NCBI GenBank assembly: GCA_964543475.1
Contig: CAZIYJ010000001.1
Location: forward strand, 186,001 to 250,000
Reading direction: 5' to 3'
From: JAYSYM01 sp964543475
GTDB taxonomy: Bacteria > Bdellovibrionota > Bdellovibrionia > Bdellovibrionales > JAMPXM01
DNA: 64,000 nt
The notes below the pieces were generated by a model. That model did not search any database. It worked only from the letters and a program-made list of their open reading frames with translations, and was not told where the DNA came from. This document shows positions 8,341 to 17,280 of the stretch, one piece after another (the stretch's first letter is position 1; each line of letters starts with the position of its first letter). The translations under genes and the position numbers were made by a program.

Positions 8341-9459
8341 ATGATGGTTCAAGTAGAGAAAAAAGATTTAATCTCGTTACTTGGTAAGACTCAAAACATT
8401 GTTGAGAAGCGGAACGCAATGCCGATTCTTGTGAATGTTCTTTTAGAGGCAGATAACGGAAGGCTCAGAGTTTTTGCAACCGACCTTGAAGTTAGTCTCA
8501 CTGACGACATTCCAGTTCAAAAAGAAAAAAAAGGAAAAGTAGCAGTTAGCGCTCGTTCACTTTTCGATATCGTAAAAGAATTGGCTGAAGCGCCGATCAC
8601 CTTAACGAAAAAAGACAATAACTGGCTTGAGATCAAACAAAACAAATCAGTTTTCAATATCGTTGGAATCTCTGCTGACGAATATCCAGTGTTCCCATCT
8701 TACTCGACTCAAGACTTCATGAAAATCGACGCAGTAACCTTGAGCGACATGATCGAGAAAACTATTTACTCAGTTTCTACCGATGAAACTCGTTACCACT
8801 TAAACGGCGTTTACTTAGAAATTCAAAACGACGGCGGTAAAACTTCTTACCGAATGGTCGCAACTGATGGTCACCGTTTGTCTTTGGTTGATCGTTCAAT
8901 CGAAAGCAAAACAAAAGCTCAAGCCACTCAAGGCGTGATCATTCCTCGCAAAGGTCTTTACGAGATTCGTAAACTTTTAGATTCTGTTTCTGGACAATTC
9001 GAAATGGCGATCGAAGGTTCTCAGTTGATCGTTCGTGCAGGCGCAACTGTTTTGATGGTTCGCTTGATCGAAGGTAAATATCCAAACTATCAACAACTTA
9101 TTCCACAAAACTTAAATCGCCACGCGATGGTTAAGCGCGAAATTTTGCTCGCTTCACTGAAGCGCGTTTCTCTTTTGTCGAATCAAAAATACAAAGGCGT
9201 TACATTAAATTTATCTGAAGGCCGCTTAGAAATTTCTTCGAACAACCCAGAGTTGGGCGATGCAAAAGAAGAAATCGAAGTTCGCTACAAAGGCGGCGAT
9301 TTAAAAATCGGTTTCAACGCTCGCTACATTCTTGATGTACTGAACTCATTCGATGACGAAGAAGTTGATATGGAATTAAACGATCAACTTTCTCCAGGGT
9401 TGATGAGACCGCACAACGACCAGAGCTACACTTGCGTCGTCATGCCAATGAGAATTTAA
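8341..9459 (+). CDS. dnaN: DNA polymerase III beta sliding clamp
   Basis: Ring-shaped processivity clamp that tethers DNA polymerase III and other enzymes to DNA. The 372-residue length and sequence match the three-subdomain clamp: FATDLEVSL early, the central RYHLNGVYLE and ATDGHRLSLVDR segments, and the C-terminal end SYTCVVMPMRI, which is near-universal in DnaN. The ATG at 8341 could be replaced by the ATG one codon later; a purine run with AGAGGA lies upstream. It follows the candidate origin and precedes four small genes that separate it from recF. Confidence 0.98.
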   Translation: MMVQVEKKDLISLLGKTQNIVEKRNAMPILVNVLLEADNGRLRVFATDLEVSLTDDIPVQKEKKGKVAVSARSLFDIVKELAEAPITLTKKDNNWLEIKQNKSVFNIVGISADEYPVFPSYSTQDFMKIDAVTLSDMIEKTIYSVSTDETRYHLNGVYLEIQNDGGKTSYRMVATDGHRLSLVDRSIESKTKAQATQGVIIPRKGLYEIRKLLDSVSGQFEMAIEGSQLIVRAGATVLMVRLIEGKYPNYQQLIPQNLNRHAMVKREILLASLKRVSLLSNQKYKGVTLNLSEGRLEISSNNPELGDAKEEIEVRYKGGDLKIGFNARYILDVLNSFDDEEVDMELNDQLSPGLMRPHNDQSYTCVVMPMRI

Positions 9460-9479
9460 GATTACGAAGCATCTTGAAT

Positions 9480-9872
9480 ATGGCGAAGGCAGTTAAAAAA
9501 TCCTCAGGAAAGCCAAAGACAGTCAGCGAGTACATCGCTGACACCGACAACAAAGTTGCTCGGGCAAAATTAAAACAGATTCGCGCAATATTTAAGTCGG
9601 TACTCCCTAAAGCTTCTGAAGAACTGAAGTGGAGCATGCCGGGCTTCGTTCAAAATAAAATTGTGATCATGTACGCGGGATTTAAAAATCACGTCAGTGT
9701 TTTCCCGGGTCCTGCAGCGATAAAGAAATTTGCTAAAGAACTTTCGAAATATGAAACGAGCAAAGGTACAATCAAGTTTGAGCTCGATACTCCAATCCCA
9801 ACTGCACTTCTTAAAAAGATCGCTAAGTTCAACTTAAACGAGATCCTCAATAACGACGGTAAGTGGAAGTGA
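9480..9872 (+). CDS. DUF1801 (YdhG-like) family protein
   Basis: Small soluble protein of about 131 residues. The core matches the DUF1801 pattern: ELKWSMPGF, then FKNHVSVFPG, then SKGTIKFELDTPIP, followed by a short C-terminal helix. Family members resemble iron-chaperone/frataxin-like folds but a biochemical role is not established, so none is assigned. I start it at ATG 9480 rather than at the in-frame ATG 9432, which would lie inside dnaN and add a non-conserved basic leader. The lysine-rich first 15 residues are typical. It overlaps or abuts the next small gene. Confidence 0.8.
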   Translation: MAKAVKKSSGKPKTVSEYIADTDNKVARAKLKQIRAIFKSVLPKASEELKWSMPGFVQNKIVIMYAGFKNHVSVFPGPAAIKKFAKELSKYETSKGTIKFELDTPIPTALLKKIAKFNLNEILNNDGKWK

Positions 9873-10063
9873 AGTTTGCTTTTGATCTTATCGTTGGAAT
9901 TGCGGCGCTTTATTTACTCAAAGAGGGTAAGCGGCGAAAAAACTTTGTTTGGATATTCATCGCCATCGCTTTAATGTTCGCACCACTTTTTACTGCGACA
10001 CTCCTTCAAAGTGTTCTTGTCACCGGAGTTTTCGCTACGGCAGCTTACTTCGCGAATAGTTGA
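9869..10063 (+). CDS. small membrane protein, unknown function
   Basis: Encodes about 64 residues dominated by hydrophobic segments: FDLIVGIAALYLL, then after a basic loop (KEGKRRKN) FVWIFIAIALMFAPLF and a third hydrophobic stretch LLQSVLVTGVFATAAYF. It therefore probably spans the inner membrane two or three times. I chose GTG at 9869 because it shares GTGA with the stop of the preceding gene, a coupling seen repeatedly in this window; GTG at 9863 is an alternative. I do not recognise the family with certainty. The positive loop would face the cytoplasm. Confidence 0.55.
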   Translation: MKFAFDLIVGIAALYLLKEGKRRKNFVWIFIAIALMFAPLFTATLLQSVLVTGVFATAAYFANS

Positions 10064-10284
10064 CGTATGTCTATGGCAAGCTCCCCGCTGTGCGGAAAAC
10101 TGCGATACCCGCATGCACAACTAAGTAAGATCAGCATTTTAGCGACGGGTTCGTTTAACAGTCTGAGCTGATCACTGCTGTGTTGAGGCTATAGACAAAG
10201 CTATAATGTTTACCAAAACTGCCCACCCGCTTTGCAAGGTCAAGATGGCAGCTGTATAAATTCATCAACCAAGCAGGAGTTTTT
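10064..10284. promoter_or_regulatory. intergenic gap ahead of two small exported proteins
   Basis: About 220 bases without a gene. It has a perfect TATAAT at about 10202-10207 but no -35 element at a suitable distance, so promoter assignment is weak. No tRNA-like fold, long inverted repeat or DnaA box was seen. A promoter for the downstream pair of genes is expected here because the upstream cluster ends at 10063. Confidence 0.3.
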
Positions 10285-10560
10285 ATGAGAGCACTAATCG
10301 CATTGTTCGTTACTGTTGTGTCGATGAACGTTTACGCTTCAGACAAGTGTGTGTCGCAAGCAGTTCGGGCAGCCAAAACTAACGCATTTAATACAAGCGT
10401 TTTGCACGCAGTTACGAGCTTAGACGCTGGCAAAGATTACTTAGAAAAATACGAAGTAGTTTTGACTGATTCAAAAAAAGATCCACGCAGATTTGAAGTT
10501 TACGATGTCACGATGATGAAGAGCCGCTGCACAGTTGCTTTCTTAACTCCACGCCTGTAA
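10285..10560 (+). CDS. small exported protein, unknown
   Basis: A 91-residue protein with a clear Sec signal peptide (MRALIALFVTVVSMNVYA, likely cut after AYA-S-like residues 17-19). The mature part is about 72 residues with two cysteines (DKCVS and KSRCTV) that could form one disulfide in the periplasm. A Shine-Dalgarno CAGGAG lies just upstream. I do not recognise the family. It is followed 35 bases later by another small exported protein, and the pair sits between dnaN and recF where most bacteria have nothing. Confidence 0.7.
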   Translation: MRALIALFVTVVSMNVYASDKCVSQAVRAAKTNAFNTSVLHAVTSLDAGKDYLEKYEVVLTDSKKDPRRFEVYDVTMMKSRCTVAFLTPRL

Positions 10561-10595
10561 ACAAATCTCTCAACAAAACCTTCAAAGGATTATTA

Positions 10596-11003
10596 ATGCA
10601 AAAACTAGTATTGGCTTTCGCCTTTATTCTTTCATCATCTGCTTTTGCCGCGCCCTCTGAAAACGATGAATTAATGGCAATCCCCGCAGGAACACAAATC
10701 ACGTTTACGAAAGACCGCATGTTCGCCGCTAATTCTGGTAGCGACTACATTGGAAAAGGTTTTATTTGTCGATGGTCTTTCTCGAGCTCTTCACAAGAGC
10801 GCGTTCTTCGCGCAGGTTCAGTATTAACTGTTTCGAATGTTAGCAATCCTGGAACCGATTATATTATTTTAAAGACTGATAAACCACTTAATATCATCTG
10901 CAGCAAATACACTTCGAACGTATATACCAAGATTGGAAGTTTGGTTTCAGTCCTTGCACAGGAAGGCGTTGCCGTCACTTATCCTCAGCCAACTGACTTC
11001 TAA
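10596..11003 (+). CDS. small exported protein, unknown
   Basis: A 135-residue protein with signal peptide MQKLVLAFAFILSSSAFA (predicted cleavage after AFA, residue 18). The mature part is rich in Ser, Thr and beta-type segments, with two cysteines (FICRW and NIICSKY), and looks like a small beta-rich periplasmic or surface protein. A good ribosome site (AAAGGAT) precedes the ATG. It ends 30 bases before a strong intrinsic terminator, so it closes the dnaN-proximal transcription unit. No family is recognised. Confidence 0.7.
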   Translation: MQKLVLAFAFILSSSAFAAPSENDELMAIPAGTQITFTKDRMFAANSGSDYIGKGFICRWSFSSSSQERVLRAGSVLTVSNVSNPGTDYIILKTDKPLNIICSKYTSNVYTKIGSLVSVLAQEGVAVTYPQPTDF

Positions 11004-11033
11004 ACATCGCCGAGGTACAGTTATACTTAATTA

Positions 11034-11059
11034 GCCGCTTCGAAAGAGCGGCTTTTTTT
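11034..11059 (+). terminator. intrinsic terminator after the dnaN-side cluster
   Basis: GCCGCT at 11034-11039 pairs with AGCGGC at 11047-11052 across a seven-base loop, followed by seven T (11053-11059). It is a textbook Rho-independent terminator and isolates recF from dnaN transcription. Confidence 0.85.
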
Positions 11060-11140
11060 ATTCTTAGTGCGCTTGATGCCTTAAACCTTCTTCGCTCCAT
11101 GGCTTCTTGCCAACATGCCTCCCTATGGTAACGTACGTTA

Positions 11141-12301
11141 GTGTTCCTCAAAGAAGTCAAACTCCACGAATTTAGAAACTTTCATAGCCTCTCGATTAAG
11201 TTAAACGAGAGAGTGAACTTCTTTGTCGGTAACAATGGGCAAGGGAAAACTAATTTTCTTGAGGCCGTTTATTTGCTTTCGCGCGGAAATACTTTTCGGC
11301 CGTCCGAGAATAAATCGCTGGTGAATATCTACAGCAAAAACAAAATCTCGAAACTCACAGGGTTATTCACATCACGAGAAATGGATTTTAAAGCAGAGCT
11401 CGTGATTGCCGATGGAAAACGTGCAGCACAGTTGAACAATAAACGTGTGAACTCGGTTGATCTAACGAGATCACTGCCGACAATTTTGTTTTCACCTGAA
11501 AGTTTGTCAGCGATCAAAGAAGGTCCCGAGCAACGAAGGCTTCTTTTAGATGAACTGATCATCACCCAAAACCCTGGGCAGATTTCGCTGATTCGTGAAT
11601 ATTCAAAAGCGCTTCGCCAGCGCAATAAACTCCTTCAAGACTTGTCAGAGGCGCACGGACATCAAAAAAAGACGTTGGAGGCAACGCTAGAGAGCTTAAA
11701 CAGCATCTTTTTCCTACTCGCCACCCACCTTTCAACTGCCAGAATCTTAGCACTTCGGGAAATTGCTCCAAGATTAGGCGATGCGATGGCGATGATTACG
11801 GGCGGAAGCGTTGAGGATATCTCTGTGGATTACTTGATTTCAGGAAATTCAGCGCTGAAATTCACCGATCAAGAGGTCTTTGACGCGCTTCGCAAACGAC
11901 ATCAAGAATTGGCTGCAAAAGAGATCGCTTCGGGGCGCAGTTTAGTGGGTCCTCACAAGCATGATGTGGTGTTTCTATTTGCTGGGAATGACTCACGATT
12001 TTATTGTTCGCAAGGACAGCAAAGAGCGTTGATATTGGCTTTAAAAATAGCGCAAATCGTGTATCATCAGCAGGTTCATCAAACAGTCCCAATTTTGCTT
12101 CTGGATGACGTGCTTTCTGAGCTAGATCCGACCAAGCGAGAGAACCTCATGAAGTTCGTTGAAGGTATCTCGGCACAGGTCTTAATCACAGCGACAGACC
12201 TCACTTGGCCAGAGCAATTTAATGTCGGGCACAGTTTGAATGCGAACTCCGTTTTTTCAGTGGAAGAAGGACGGATCGAATCTCATTCTCTCTCGAGGTA
12301 G
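11141..12301 (+). CDS. recF: DNA replication and repair protein RecF
   Basis: SMC-like ATPase that with RecO and RecR loads RecA at single-strand gaps. The 386-residue protein opens with FLKEVKLHEFRNF, Walker A GNNGQGKT (30-37), the ABC-type signature SQGQQRALILALKIAQ and Walker B LLLDDVLSELD, then ITATDLTW. The start is GTG at 11141; there is no ATG nearby and the first residues match the family. It ends two bases before the gyrB start, so the two are cotranscribed. Separation from dnaN by four genes and a terminator is unusual. Confidence 0.96.
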   Translation: MFLKEVKLHEFRNFHSLSIKLNERVNFFVGNNGQGKTNFLEAVYLLSRGNTFRPSENKSLVNIYSKNKISKLTGLFTSREMDFKAELVIADGKRAAQLNNKRVNSVDLTRSLPTILFSPESLSAIKEGPEQRRLLLDELIITQNPGQISLIREYSKALRQRNKLLQDLSEAHGHQKKTLEATLESLNSIFFLLATHLSTARILALREIAPRLGDAMAMITGGSVEDISVDYLISGNSALKFTDQEVFDALRKRHQELAAKEIASGRSLVGPHKHDVVFLFAGNDSRFYCSQGQQRALILALKIAQIVYHQQVHQTVPILLLDDVLSELDPTKRENLMKFVEGISAQVLITATDLTWPEQFNVGHSLNANSVFSVEEGRIESHSLSR

Positions 12302-12303
12302 TA

Positions 12304-14769
12304 GTGTCAGAAGATAACGCAGCAAAAGAAGGTATCGGTTCAAGTGTCGGAGCGGCCGGAACAAATCCAAATTACGGTGCCGACTCAATTCAAGTTCTCG
12401 AAGGACTCGAAGCAGTAAGAAAAAGACCAGGAATGTACATCGGTGATACGGGCTCGCGCGGCTACCATCACTTAGTTTACGAGATCATCGATAACTCGGT
12501 TGATGAATCGCTTGCAGGATTTTGCAAACAGATCACCGTAACTATTCACGCCGATGAATCAATCACGGTTGAAGATGACGGACGGGGAATTCCAGTTGCT
12601 GCCCACAAAAAAGGTCAGTCAGCTCTCGAAGTCGTCATGACAGTTCTTCATGCCGGAGGAAAATTCGACGGCGGCTCATACAAAGTTTCGGGCGGTCTAC
12701 ACGGAGTGGGCGCTTCAGTCGTGAACGCACTTTCATCTCGCTGTTCAGTAGAAGTAAAACGCGAAGGTCATGTTTGGAAACAAGAATACGAACGCGGAAA
12801 ACCTACAGGCGGATTACAAAAGCTCGGCACGACAGACAAAACCGGTACTAAAACAAACTTCAGAGCTGATACGCAGATCTTTAAAGCAGAAGATCTCACT
12901 TACAGCTTCACAACTCTCGCAAACCGATTCCGTGAACTTGCCTTCTTGAATGCCGGGCTTTGGATTTCGTTGAACGATGAGCGCTCTGGCAAAAAACAAG
13001 ACTTCCAATTCTCGACAGGTTTAAAAGAATTTATTTCTTACATGAACGAATCGAAGAAGCCTTTGCACGCAGAAGTGATTCACTTCAAAGGCGACAAAGA
13101 TGACGTCGAAGTTGAAGTGGCACTCCAGTGGAACGATTCTTACTCCGAGTCGATTTACTCTTACTGCAACAACATCAACACGATCGAAGGTGGAACCCAT
13201 TTACAGGGTTTCAAAACAGCTCTTACTCGAACAGTGAATGCTTACGCGACTGAAAAAAATCTCTTAAAAGATTTGAAAGAGAATCTTGAAGCCGAAGATA
13301 TTCGCGAAGGTCTTGCCTGTGTGGTGAGTGTAAAAGTTCGCGAGCCGCAATTCGAAGGTCAGACAAAATCGAAACTCGGAAACTCTGAAGTAACGGGGAT
13401 CGTTCAAACATTCACAAATGATAAGCTTGCAGATTTCTTTGACCGCAATCCGGGCCCAGCGAAAGTTGTCATCGGAAAGTGTGTAGAAGCTGCTCGAGCT
13501 CGATTAGCGGCCCGCAAGGCTCGCGAATTGACTCGTCGTAAAACTGCGCTTGATGGCAACTCGCTCCCGGGAAAAATGGCCGATTGCCAAGAGAGTGACC
13601 CTGCGCTTTGTGAATTGTATCTGGTCGAGGGTGACTCGGCGGGTGGATCAGCAAAGCAAGCGAGAGATCGCCGCACACAAGCTGTTTTGCCTTTAAAGGG
13701 TAAGATTCTAAACGTTGAAAAAGCACGTTTTGATAAGATGCTTGGCAACGAAGAGATTAAGATGCTGATTTCGGCGCTCGGAATGGGCATTGGCAAAGAA
13801 GACATGAAGCCCGAGAAGATTCGTTACCACAAAATCGTCATCATGACCGATGCCGATGTCGACGGATCTCACATCAGAACTCTGTTGCTCACATTCTTCT
13901 ATCGTCAGATGCCTCAGATTATTGAAAACGGCTACATCTACATCGCGCAGCCGCCACTTTACCGAGTGAAAAAGGGCAAAGACGAGAAGTTCATTAAAGA
14001 CGATCGCGAACTCATGAATTTCCTTTTAGAGTCGAGTCTCAATAACATTTCAATCAAGTCATTGAAAGTTGGAACCACCGAGGAAGAATTAAAGAAATTC
14101 GTTTCTTCAATTTTGAAGTTCGACACACTCATTAAAACTCTTTCGACAAAGTACGACCCAGAAGTTTTGTATTTCATCATCAATCAAGGTGTGAATTTCA
14201 AAAAGGTTCTCGAGTCGGAGAAAGATCTCGGCACTCTCTTTGATAAGTTTAAAGCTTGGGTTGAAGCAAATCCGCTTAACGGAATTTTGGATGTGTCGTA
14301 CACGATCGAAAAAGATCCTGAACACAGCACAAATGCCGTTCGCGTTTTGACGACTCGCTATGGCCACAAGCGTGAGTCACGCTTCTCCTTCACGACGGCC
14401 TCTTCTTCAGAGTGGGCAGAATTAATGAGTCTCTGGGAGATGTTTAATACGCACGTGAAGCTTCCGATCGAAGTGACTTTCGGTAGCGACGTAAAAGTTT
14501 TTGAAACGTACAAAGAGTTTTACGACGGAATTTTGGAAGTCGGAAAAAAGGGAAATTACATTCAGCGCTATAAAGGGCTGGGCGAGATGAACCCTGAGCA
14601 GTTGTGGGAAACAACTTTAAATCCTGAAAACAGAATGCTTTTAAAAGTTGGGGTTTCAGATGCAATCGCGGCAGATGAAACATTTAGCGTCTTGATGGGC
14701 GATGAGGTTGAACCTCGTCGTAAGTTCATTCAAGACAACGCCCTTTTAGCTCGCGAATTGGATATCTAA
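12304..14769 (+). CDS. gyrB: DNA gyrase subunit B
   Basis: ATPase subunit of gyrase, which introduces negative supercoils together with GyrA. The 821-residue protein shows the GHKL ATPase (EIIDNSVDESLAG, VEDDGRGIPV, GGLHGVGASVVNALS), the transducer, the TOPRIM domain with EGDSAGGSA (Glu442) and the metal-binding DADVDGSH (about 517), an inserted about 170-residue segment before the end as in Gram-negative GyrB, and the C-terminal RYKGLGEMNPEQLWET. It uses GTG at 12304, two bases after recF, and is followed by gyrA three bases later. Identity is firm; ParE is excluded by the gyrA neighbour and the inserted region. Confidence 0.98.
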   Translation: MSEDNAAKEGIGSSVGAAGTNPNYGADSIQVLEGLEAVRKRPGMYIGDTGSRGYHHLVYEIIDNSVDESLAGFCKQITVTIHADESITVEDDGRGIPVAAHKKGQSALEVVMTVLHAGGKFDGGSYKVSGGLHGVGASVVNALSSRCSVEVKREGHVWKQEYERGKPTGGLQKLGTTDKTGTKTNFRADTQIFKAEDLTYSFTTLANRFRELAFLNAGLWISLNDERSGKKQDFQFSTGLKEFISYMNESKKPLHAEVIHFKGDKDDVEVEVALQWNDSYSESIYSYCNNINTIEGGTHLQGFKTALTRTVNAYATEKNLLKDLKENLEAEDIREGLACVVSVKVREPQFEGQTKSKLGNSEVTGIVQTFTNDKLADFFDRNPGPAKVVIGKCVEAARARLAARKARELTRRKTALDGNSLPGKMADCQESDPALCELYLVEGDSAGGSAKQARDRRTQAVLPLKGKILNVEKARFDKMLGNEEIKMLISALGMGIGKEDMKPEKIRYHKIVIMTDADVDGSHIRTLLLTFFYRQMPQIIENGYIYIAQPPLYRVKKGKDEKFIKDDRELMNFLLESSLNNISIKSLKVGTTEEELKKFVSSILKFDTLIKTLSTKYDPEVLYFIINQGVNFKKVLESEKDLGTLFDKFKAWVEANPLNGILDVSYTIEKDPEHSTNAVRVLTTRYGHKRESRFSFTTASSSEWAELMSLWEMFNTHVKLPIEVTFGSDVKVFETYKEFYDGILEVGKKGNYIQRYKGLGEMNPEQLWETTLNPENRMLLKVGVSDAIAADETFSVLMGDEVEPRRKFIQDNALLARELDI

Positions 14770-14772
14770 GAT

Positions 14773-17280
14773 ATGGAAATTAATGATCCTAACGTAAATG
14801 GCACAGGCAACGGTAGCGACGGCAAGCCACTCGGAAAAGGCATAACTGAAGTCGACATCAACAAAGAGATGCAAGAAGCTTACTTGCAGTACTCTATGTC
14901 GGTCATTGTTGGCCGTGCACTTCCCGATGTTCGAGACGGACTGAAGCCAGTTCACCGTCGTATTTTGTACGCAATGCATGACTTAAATAACACTCACGAT
15001 AAGCCATATAAAAAATCGGCTCGGGTTGTGGGTGACGTGATCGGTAAGTATCACCCGCATGGTGACACAGCTGTTTACGACACGATGGTTCGTATGGCGC
15101 AGGATTTCTCATTGCGCTATCCGCTCATCGACGGACAAGGAAACTTCGGATCAATCGACGGAGATTCTCCAGCAGCACAACGTTATACCGAAGTTCGAAT
15201 GACTCAGCTTGCAGAAGCATTGCTTGAAGATATCGACAAAGAGACTGTTCTTTTTGGTCCGAACTACGACGACTCACTTCAAATTCCATTGATCATGCCG
15301 GCAAAGTTCCCGAACCTTTTGGTTAACGGAAGCTCGGGTATTGCTGTAGGTATGGCGACAAACGTTCCGCCACACAATCTGGGCGAAGTTATTGATGGCT
15401 GCTTAGAAGTAATTAAAAATCCAACGTGCTCAATTGACGACTTGATTCGCCTGATTCCAGGTCCGGATTTCCCTTCTGCTGGCGTCATCGCAGGGCGCGA
15501 AGGAATTATCTCGGCTTACAAAAAAGGTGTCGGCGTAATTACTCTCCAAGCGGTCGCAGAAATTGTTACGAAAAAAGACGGACGCGAAGAAATTATCGTG
15601 ACCGAACTTCCTTACCAGGTGAACAAAGCAAAGCTCATCGAAACGATGGCCGATCTAGTTCGCGACAAAAAAGTTGAAGGCATCTCAGACATTCGTGACG
15701 AATCTTCGCGCGAAGGTATGCGAGTTGTGATTCAACTTAAGCGTAACGAGTCGGGCACCGTAATTTTAAATCGTCTATTTAAGTTTACTCAAATGCAGAT
15801 CAGCTTCGGTATTCGAATGCTTGCACTTGATAATAAAAATCAGCCGCGAACATTTGATTTGAAGTCGATGCTTGAGGCCTTCATTGAGCACAGAAAAGAT
15901 GTCATCACGAAGCGATGTATCTTTGATTTAAAGAAAGCCGAAGCACGCGCGCATATCTTAGAGGGTCTTGCAAAAGCCCTCGATATGATCGACGAAATTG
16001 TTGCGACTATCCGTGCATCAAAAGAAGCGACGCAGGCAAAAGCAGCCTTAATGGATAAATTCCAGTTCAGCGAGAGACAAGCGCAAGCAATTTTAGATAT
16101 GCGCTTACAGCGTTTAACTGGTTTAGAGCGTCAGAAGATTTTAGACGAATTAGATGAGATTCAAAAATTCGTTACTTGGTTGAAGCTCGTGCTCAGCGAC
16201 GTAAACGAAGTTTACAAAATTATCGTTGAAGAGCTCACAGAGATTAAAAAGAAGTTCAGCAACCCTCGCCGTTCACAAATTACCGGCGACGCAACTGACC
16301 TTGAAGACGAAGACTTGATCACAAGCGAAGACATGGTCGTGACCATGACTGAAACTGGTTACATCAAGCGAATTCCTCTTGATCAGTACCGTCTGCAAAA
16401 GCGCGGCGGCAAAGGCTTAAAGGGAAGCGCCCAGCGGGAAGAAGACGAAGTTACAAACATCTTCGTTGCCAACACACTCACGCAACTTCTTGTGTTCACT
16501 AGCATCGGTAAAATGTACTGGGTGAAAGTGCACAAGCTGCCAATCGGAAACAGAACTTCGAAAGGCAAAGCGATTGCAAACGTTGTTAGCCTTGGCAACA
16601 ACGAGAAGGTTCAAGCAATTCTCCCGGTTGATGAGTTCACGGCAGACAAGTTTGTAGTGATGCTTACTGAAAAAGGCGTGATTAAAAAGACGTCTCTTGA
16701 TGCGTTCTCGAATCCGCGACCATCGGGCTTGATTGCATTAACTACCGACCTTAATGATAACGTGATCGACGCAAAAATCAGTGATGGCAAATGTGACATC
16801 TTCATCGCGACCAAAGAAGGCATGTCGATTCGTTTTGACGAGGGCGATGTGCGCGGCATGGGCCGAACGGCTCGCGGCGTACGTGGCGTTACTCTCGGAG
16901 AAAACGATCAAGTCATCGGGATGGAAATTTTAGATAAAGCATCTAAAGCGACAATCTTGATGGTGACTGAGAACGGATACGGAAAGCGTACACTGATTGA
17001 AGAATACCGCACTCAAAGCCGCGGTGGCGTTGGCATCATTACTCAAAAGACGACAGACAAAGTCGGCAATGTGGTCGGAACAAGATCTGTTATTGATTCT
17101 GATGAAGTGATGGTAACGACCGACAAGGGTCAGGTCATTCGCATGAACTGTTCTGATATCTCGATCGTCGGCCGTAACACTCAAGGAGTTCGCTTGATCA
17201 ACCTCAATGAGGACGAAAAAGTGACTGGCCTTGCGCTGATCACCGACAGTGCCGATGACCAAATCGTCACACCGAACTAA
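14773..17280 (+). CDS. gyrA: DNA gyrase subunit A
   Basis: Breakage-reunion subunit of gyrase. The 835-residue protein has the winged-helix core with catalytic Tyr138 in AAQRYTE, the coiled-coil and tower segments, and a C-terminal beta-pinwheel whose GyrA box is QKRGGKGLKG, distinguishing it from ParC. The first about 25 residues are a Gly/Asn-rich extension. In the quinolone-determining segment HPHGDTAVYD the position equal to E. coli Ser83 is Thr99 and Asp87 is conserved as Asp103. It follows gyrB by three bases and its last 32 bases overlap the next gene. Confidence 0.98.
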   Translation: MEINDPNVNGTGNGSDGKPLGKGITEVDINKEMQEAYLQYSMSVIVGRALPDVRDGLKPVHRRILYAMHDLNNTHDKPYKKSARVVGDVIGKYHPHGDTAVYDTMVRMAQDFSLRYPLIDGQGNFGSIDGDSPAAQRYTEVRMTQLAEALLEDIDKETVLFGPNYDDSLQIPLIMPAKFPNLLVNGSSGIAVGMATNVPPHNLGEVIDGCLEVIKNPTCSIDDLIRLIPGPDFPSAGVIAGREGIISAYKKGVGVITLQAVAEIVTKKDGREEIIVTELPYQVNKAKLIETMADLVRDKKVEGISDIRDESSREGMRVVIQLKRNESGTVILNRLFKFTQMQISFGIRMLALDNKNQPRTFDLKSMLEAFIEHRKDVITKRCIFDLKKAEARAHILEGLAKALDMIDEIVATIRASKEATQAKAALMDKFQFSERQAQAILDMRLQRLTGLERQKILDELDEIQKFVTWLKLVLSDVNEVYKIIVEELTEIKKKFSNPRRSQITGDATDLEDEDLITSEDMVVTMTETGYIKRIPLDQYRLQKRGGKGLKGSAQREEDEVTNIFVANTLTQLLVFTSIGKMYWVKVHKLPIGNRTSKGKAIANVVSLGNNEKVQAILPVDEFTADKFVVMLTEKGVIKKTSLDAFSNPRPSGLIALTTDLNDNVIDAKISDGKCDIFIATKEGMSIRFDEGDVRGMGRTARGVRGVTLGENDQVIGMEILDKASKATILMVTENGYGKRTLIEEYRTQSRGGVGIITQKTTDKVGNVVGTRSVIDSDEVMVTTDKGQVIRMNCSDISIVGRNTQGVRLINLNEDEKVTGLALITDSADDQIVTPN

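Noticed and set aside
9432..9479. Longer N-terminus of the DUF1801 gene starting inside dnaN
   Set aside because: It adds 16 unconserved residues read from dnaN out of frame; ATG 9480 gives the expected family length.
10064..10284. tRNA or small RNA gene
   Set aside because: No cloverleaf arms or T-loop GGTTCGA-type sequence were found on either strand; only a lone TATAAT is present.
13404..13805. Minus-strand open frame of 133 codons inside gyrB
   Set aside because: It lies wholly antisense to the conserved TOPRIM region of gyrB and has no independent support.
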